Positions 10,730-14,617 of a stretch of 14,617 nt of DNA are shown here, one piece after another. The notes beneath the pieces were generated by a model. The model saw only the letters and a list, made by a program, of their open reading frames with translations, had not been told where the DNA came from and made no database searches. Origin of the DNA: Conidiobolus incongruus B7586 (Eukaryota; Entomophthoromycota; Entomophthoromycetes; Entomophthorales; Conidiobolaceae); the NCBI GenBank assembly GCA_000697335.1, contig JNEM01010589.1, positions 1 to 14,617 on the forward strand. Direction: 5' to 3'. Both the position numbers and the translations under genes were made by a program. Numbering within the stretch: position 1 is the first letter of the stretch; each line of letters opens with the position of its first letter.

Positions 10730-13327
10730 ATGTTGGGTTTACGTAACGCTACGAAGGTATGTTAAGCTTAATCTATTCTTTTAAGCTCACCTTAAATATA
10801 CTTTATATATTGATACTTATATAAATATAAATAGGCTGCCCAACGCTCAGTCCTTCCCTCTTTATTACGTCGCACTTATGCTACTACTGGCGAAGTTCCT
10901 CAAAAGGTCCAAATCTCCAACTTGGAACAAGGTCAATATATCAACTATCAAAGAATTGAAGACAATTTAGCTATTGTCCGCAAGAGGTACTTTTTATTAT
11001 TTGACTAGAAATATAACTCTACGTCATCTTGCGCATATACTAAACAAGATATTTATAGATTAAATCGTCCTTTGACTCTCTCTGAAAAGATTGTTTATGG
11101 TCACTTGGAAGATCCCCACAACCAAGAAATTGAACGTGGTGTTTCTTACTTACGCTTGAGACCCGATCGTGTTGCTTTCCAAGATGCTACCGCTCAGGTA
11201 TGTTGATATAATAATACCCTTAGTTAAAACTTTCAGTTTCAAAAACTTTTTTCAAATATTTACGAATGGTTTATTCATATTATATTGTTTGTTATATAGA
11301 TGGCTTTATTACAATTCATCTCTGCTGGTATGCCTAAGGTTGCTGTTCCTTCTACCGTTCACTGTGACCACTTGATTCAAGCTCAAATTAGCGGTGTTCC
11401 CGATTTGATCCGTGCTAAAGATATCAACAAGGAAGTTTATGACTTCTTGGCCTCCACTTGTTCCAAATATGGTCTTGGTTTCTGGAAGCCCGGTTCCGGT
11501 ATTATCCATCAAATTGTCTTAGAAAACTATGCTTTCCCTGGTGGTTTGATGATTGGTACTGACTCTCACACTCCTAACGCTGGTGGTTTGGGTATGGTTG
11601 CTATTGGTGTTGGTGGTGCTGATGCCGTCGATGTTTTGGCTGATATTCCTTGGGAATTGAAGTGCCCCAAGGTTATTGGTGTTAAATTGACTGGTAAACT
11701 CTCTGGCTGGACTTCTCCCAAAGATGTTATCTTGAAGGTCGCTGGTATTCTTACCGTTAAAGGTGGTACTGGTGCTATTGTTGAATACTTCGGTCCTGGT
11801 GTTGACTCTATTTCTTGTACTGGTATGGGTACCATCTGTAACATGGGTGCCGAAATCGGAGCCACCACCTCTCTCTTCCCCTTCAACCAACGTATGGCTG
11901 ATTATCTCGTTGCCACTCGCCGTCCTCACTTGGCTGAATCTTCCAAGAAGTTCGCCAGAAACTTGAAGGCCGATGAAGGTGCTCAATACGATCAAGTTAT
12001 CGAAATCAATCTTGATGAACTCGAACCCCACATTAACGGCCCCTTTACTCCCGATTTGGCTACTCCTCTTAGCAAGTTCAAGGAAACCGCCATCAAGAAC
12101 AACTGGCCCACTGAACTTAAGGTTGGTTTGATTGGTTCTTGCACCAACTCTTCCTACGAAGATATTACTCGTTCTGCTTCCTTAGTTAGTGAAGCTAAGG
12201 AACACGGTCTTGCTTTCAAGTCCAAATACACTGTCACTCCTGGTTCCGAACAAGTTCGTGCTACTATTGAACGTGATGGTCAAATCAAGACTTTCACTGA
12301 AGCTGGTGGTGTTGTCTTGGCCAACGCTTGTGGTCCTTGTATTGGTCAATGGGATCGTCAAGATGTCCCCAAGGGTGTTAAGAACTCTATCATCACCTCT
12401 TACAACCGTAACTTCACTGGTCGTAACGATGGTAACCCTGCTACTCACGCTTTCGTTGCCAGTCCCGAAATTGTCACTGCTATGTCTCTTGCTGGTGATT
12501 TAACTTTCAACCCCATCACTGATACCTTGAAGGGCGCCGATGGTAAGGAATTCAAATTATCTCCTCCCAATGGTCATGAACTTCCCGTCCGTGGTTACGA
12601 TCCTGGTGAAGATACTTACCAACCCCCTGCTGAAAACGCCGCTGATATTCAAGTCGCCGTTGACCCTAACTCCCAACGTCTTCAACTTCTTAAGCCCTTC
12701 GACAAATGGGACGGTAAGGATCCCGCTGATATGCCCATTCTTATCAAGGCTTTCGGCAAATGTACCACCGATCACATTTCCATGGCTGGTCCCTGGTTGA
12801 AATACCGTGGACACTTGGAAAACATCTCCAACAACATGTTAATCGGTGCTATTAACATTGAAAACAAGGAAGCCAATAAGGTTCGTAACGTCTTCACTGG
12901 TGAATGGGATGAAGTTCCTAAGGTTGCTAGACAATACAAGGCTGATGGTATCAAGTGGGTTGTTATTGGTGATGAAAACTACGGTGAAGGTTCTTCTCGA
13001 GAACATGCTGCTTTGGAAGTCAGATACTTGGGTGGTGTTGCTGTTATTGTCAAGAGTTTCGCTCGTATTCACGAAACCAATCTTAAGAAGCAAGGTATGC
13101 TTCCTTTGACTTTCGCCGATCCTGCCGACTACGACAAGATTGATCCATCCGATCGTATCACTATTGAAGGTGTTACTACTCTCACTCCTGGCAAGCCTCT
13201 TAACCTCAAGGTCAAGAAGGCTGATGGTTCCATCATTAATATCCCTGTCAATCACACTTTCAACGATAACCAAATCGGTTGGTTCAAGGCTGGTTCCGCT
13301 TTGAACTTGATGGCTGCTAAGAACTAA
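10730..13327 (+). CDS. ACO1: Mitochondrial aconitate hydratase (aconitase), 4 exons, 781 aa
   Basis: Converts citrate to isocitrate through cis-aconitate in the TCA cycle of the mitochondrial matrix, using a [4Fe-4S] cluster. Exons: 10730-10756, 10835-10986, 11059-11197, 11300-13327 (TAA stop); introns of 78, 72 and 102 nt, all GT-AG. The joined frame is 2346 nt, and 781 residues is the usual length (about 780). Residues 1-24 are Arg-rich without acidic residues and end RRTY before ATT, a normal matrix-targeting and cleavage pattern, so the tiny 9-codon first exon is needed. Cluster ligands: C387 ([10 protein letters not shown]) and C450/C453 ([10 protein letters not shown]). Other marks: [10 protein letters not shown] (D194-S195-H196), [15 protein letters not shown], and GEGSSREHA with S671/S672/R673 in the swivel domain. 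By recall, wording is close to yeast Aco1 throughout. The segment after SSREHA reads ALEVRYLGG where homologues usually have ALEPR, so V680 is an odd residue. Codons are strongly biased (Gln almost always CAA, many C-ending codons), suggesting high expression. Upstream CCAAT boxes suggest Hap/iron-type control. Confidence 0.97.
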
Positions 13328-13560
13328 ATTTCTTTCGATACATGGCCCCTTGCTAAATCCTTTTTAACGGAATCCATTGCACATTGCTCTGAATTCATTT
13401 TAGAAATGGATTGAATATTATATAACTTTTTAATCTGTCTTTGTAAAATCATCTATTTTCTATACTCTTTTACAGCTATATACTCGAGAGTTCAAGAATT
13501 GTTGATCTCTTACTATGTACAACTTTCTTTTTATACTTCAATAAAATTATATATAATGTA
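13328..13560 (+). other. 3' UTR of aconitase with possible poly(A) signal
   Basis: After the TAA stop the sequence stays somewhat C/T-rich for about 170 bases, then becomes A/T-rich. AATAAA at 13540-13545, about 213 bases after the stop, is a plausible poly(A) signal, followed by A/T-rich sequence. An 8-bp inverted repeat (aatccatt at 13371, aatggatt at 13405) could form a weak stem in the transcript. Confidence 0.4.
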
Positions 13561-14617
13561 TTTTATAATTTGTATTTTATATTTTGAGATTTATCTATAC
13601 ATTCTTACCTTATACCACTTTGACAGCTTTTGGAACGATTTTCATTTATATTTGGTATTAATGCGATATCTGGTTAATCAAATGATATCCATAATTTCAT
13701 ATTCTACTAACCAAAATCTATTTTGATTAATTGATTTGCCTAATAAATTTGCAAAATATTTTTTTCCCTTTTAACAATATAAACAAATCCAATAGAAATT
13801 AATGATTAGAGTATCTTAGAATAAATAATGAAAAATTTAATATAATAAATTGATTATTATTTTTGGACAACCTTAATAACTTTATTAGCAATTAATAACA
13901 ACTATAATTCACTTATATTATTAGCAGGAAATTTAAAAGAGAGCTATACAAAAATTAATTTCTTTAAATTATTAATCAATATATATATATATATATTTAA
14001 AGTTAAATACCAAATTTAAAATTTTTAATATATTTTGGTAATAACAAAATTAGTATTAATAATATCAAAATATTTATGGATGAATTATTCAATGATATTG
14101 ATAGTTAAATAGATAATTTGGATATATATTTTAAAAGAAAATTATAATTATTAATACAAAACAAGTTTAATTTGATCAAGTATAAATATATATTAATAAT
14201 TATAATTTTAAATAAAGTATTAAATTATAAATATATCTTTTAATTACTATCTTCAATTGAATAAAATAGCAAATTTTTTAATTTCTGATTTTTCAAATAT
14301 ATTGTTAATTTTAAATAATAAAATATATATAAAATCAATAAGAAAATATATAGTTTTTAATTATAATATATGTAAATTGATAATAGCTTTTGATTAAAAA
14401 ATTAAATTTTTAAAATTTATTATATAAGAAAATTTTATTTAAAATAAATAATAAAAAACAAAAGTTTTTTATTTTAATATTAATAAAATTTAACCATAAA
14501 TTATTTAAAATTTATAAATAGCTTTTAATAATAAAATTTTATTTAAATCAATTATTTATCATCAATTAAATTATTTTAAAATTATGAGAGAAATTATTCA
14601 AAACCTATTAAAATTCA
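13561..14617. other. AT-rich spacer downstream of aconitase
   Basis: No gene or RNA is recognisable. An open stretch at 13499-13726 encodes only a low-complexity hydrophobic string rich in Tyr, Ile and Phe, as expected by chance in T-rich DNA, and overlaps the 3' UTR. The last 600 bases are almost pure A/T. Confidence 0.65.
13979..13996. repeat. (AT)9 microsatellite
   Basis: Nine uninterrupted AT units in the downstream spacer. Likely variable in length between strains; no function implied. Confidence 0.9.

Noticed and set aside
11309-13273. Several antisense and shifted open frames inside aconitase exon 4
   Set aside because: They mirror the biased codons of the aconitase frame, where stops are rare in other frames. 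They show no family likeness, and the true frame is unmistakable.
13371-13412. 8-bp inverted repeat in the aconitase 3' UTR
   Set aside because: Short arms with a 26-base loop are not enough to claim a regulatory stem.
13499-13726. 75-codon open frame after the aconitase stop
   Set aside because: It begins within the 3' UTR, is a low-complexity Tyr/Ile/Phe-rich string, and has no recognisable domain. T-rich DNA produces such frames by chance.
1-14617. CRISPR array, bacterial operon or prophage-like system
   Set aside because: No regularly spaced repeats and no prokaryote-style gene packing; both genes are intron-containing eukaryotic genes.

Overview
The window looks like nuclear DNA of a fungus. 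Two genes lie on the + strand, both split by short GT-AG introns, inside very AT-rich, almost gene-free spacer. The first gene ends in a domain that I know only from fungi (Rua1 C-terminal type). The second is closest in wording to fungal mitochondrial aconitase. The extreme AT richness and the long spacers would suit an early-diverging lineage (Mucoromycota or Zoopagomycota type), but I cannot place the organism more precisely from this sequence.

Layout. 1-2793: AT-rich spacer with no recognisable gene, ending in the promoter of gene 1. 2794-6016: a 12-exon gene whose exons join in one frame into an 815-residue chromatin-type protein. It has an Asn/Ser-rich N-terminus, a PHD-zinc knuckle-extended PHD (PZP) module like that of AF10/MLLT10, a predicted coiled coil, another PHD finger, and a C-terminal Rua1-type zinc-binding domain. 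6017-10729: a 4.7-kb AT-rich gene desert. It holds one striking 12-bp hairpin with a GCGA loop, a few GC-richer patches, and, close to gene 2, a repeat-bearing upstream region with CCAAT boxes. 10730-13327: a 4-exon gene for mitochondrial aconitase (781 residues) with a clear targeting peptide and all three iron-sulfur cysteines. 13328-14617: its 3' UTR, then AT-rich spacer.

The two genes are not an obvious functional unit. They point the same way but are 4.7 kb apart and differ in style. The chromatin gene has many introns and uses AT-rich codons. The aconitase gene has its three introns crowded at the 5' end, then 2 kb of intron-free sequence with many C-ending codons, as expected of a strongly expressed metabolic gene. 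The most interesting item is the domain combination in gene 1: an AF10-like histone H3 reader module joined to a fungal Rua1-type regulator domain. I do not recall this combination being described.
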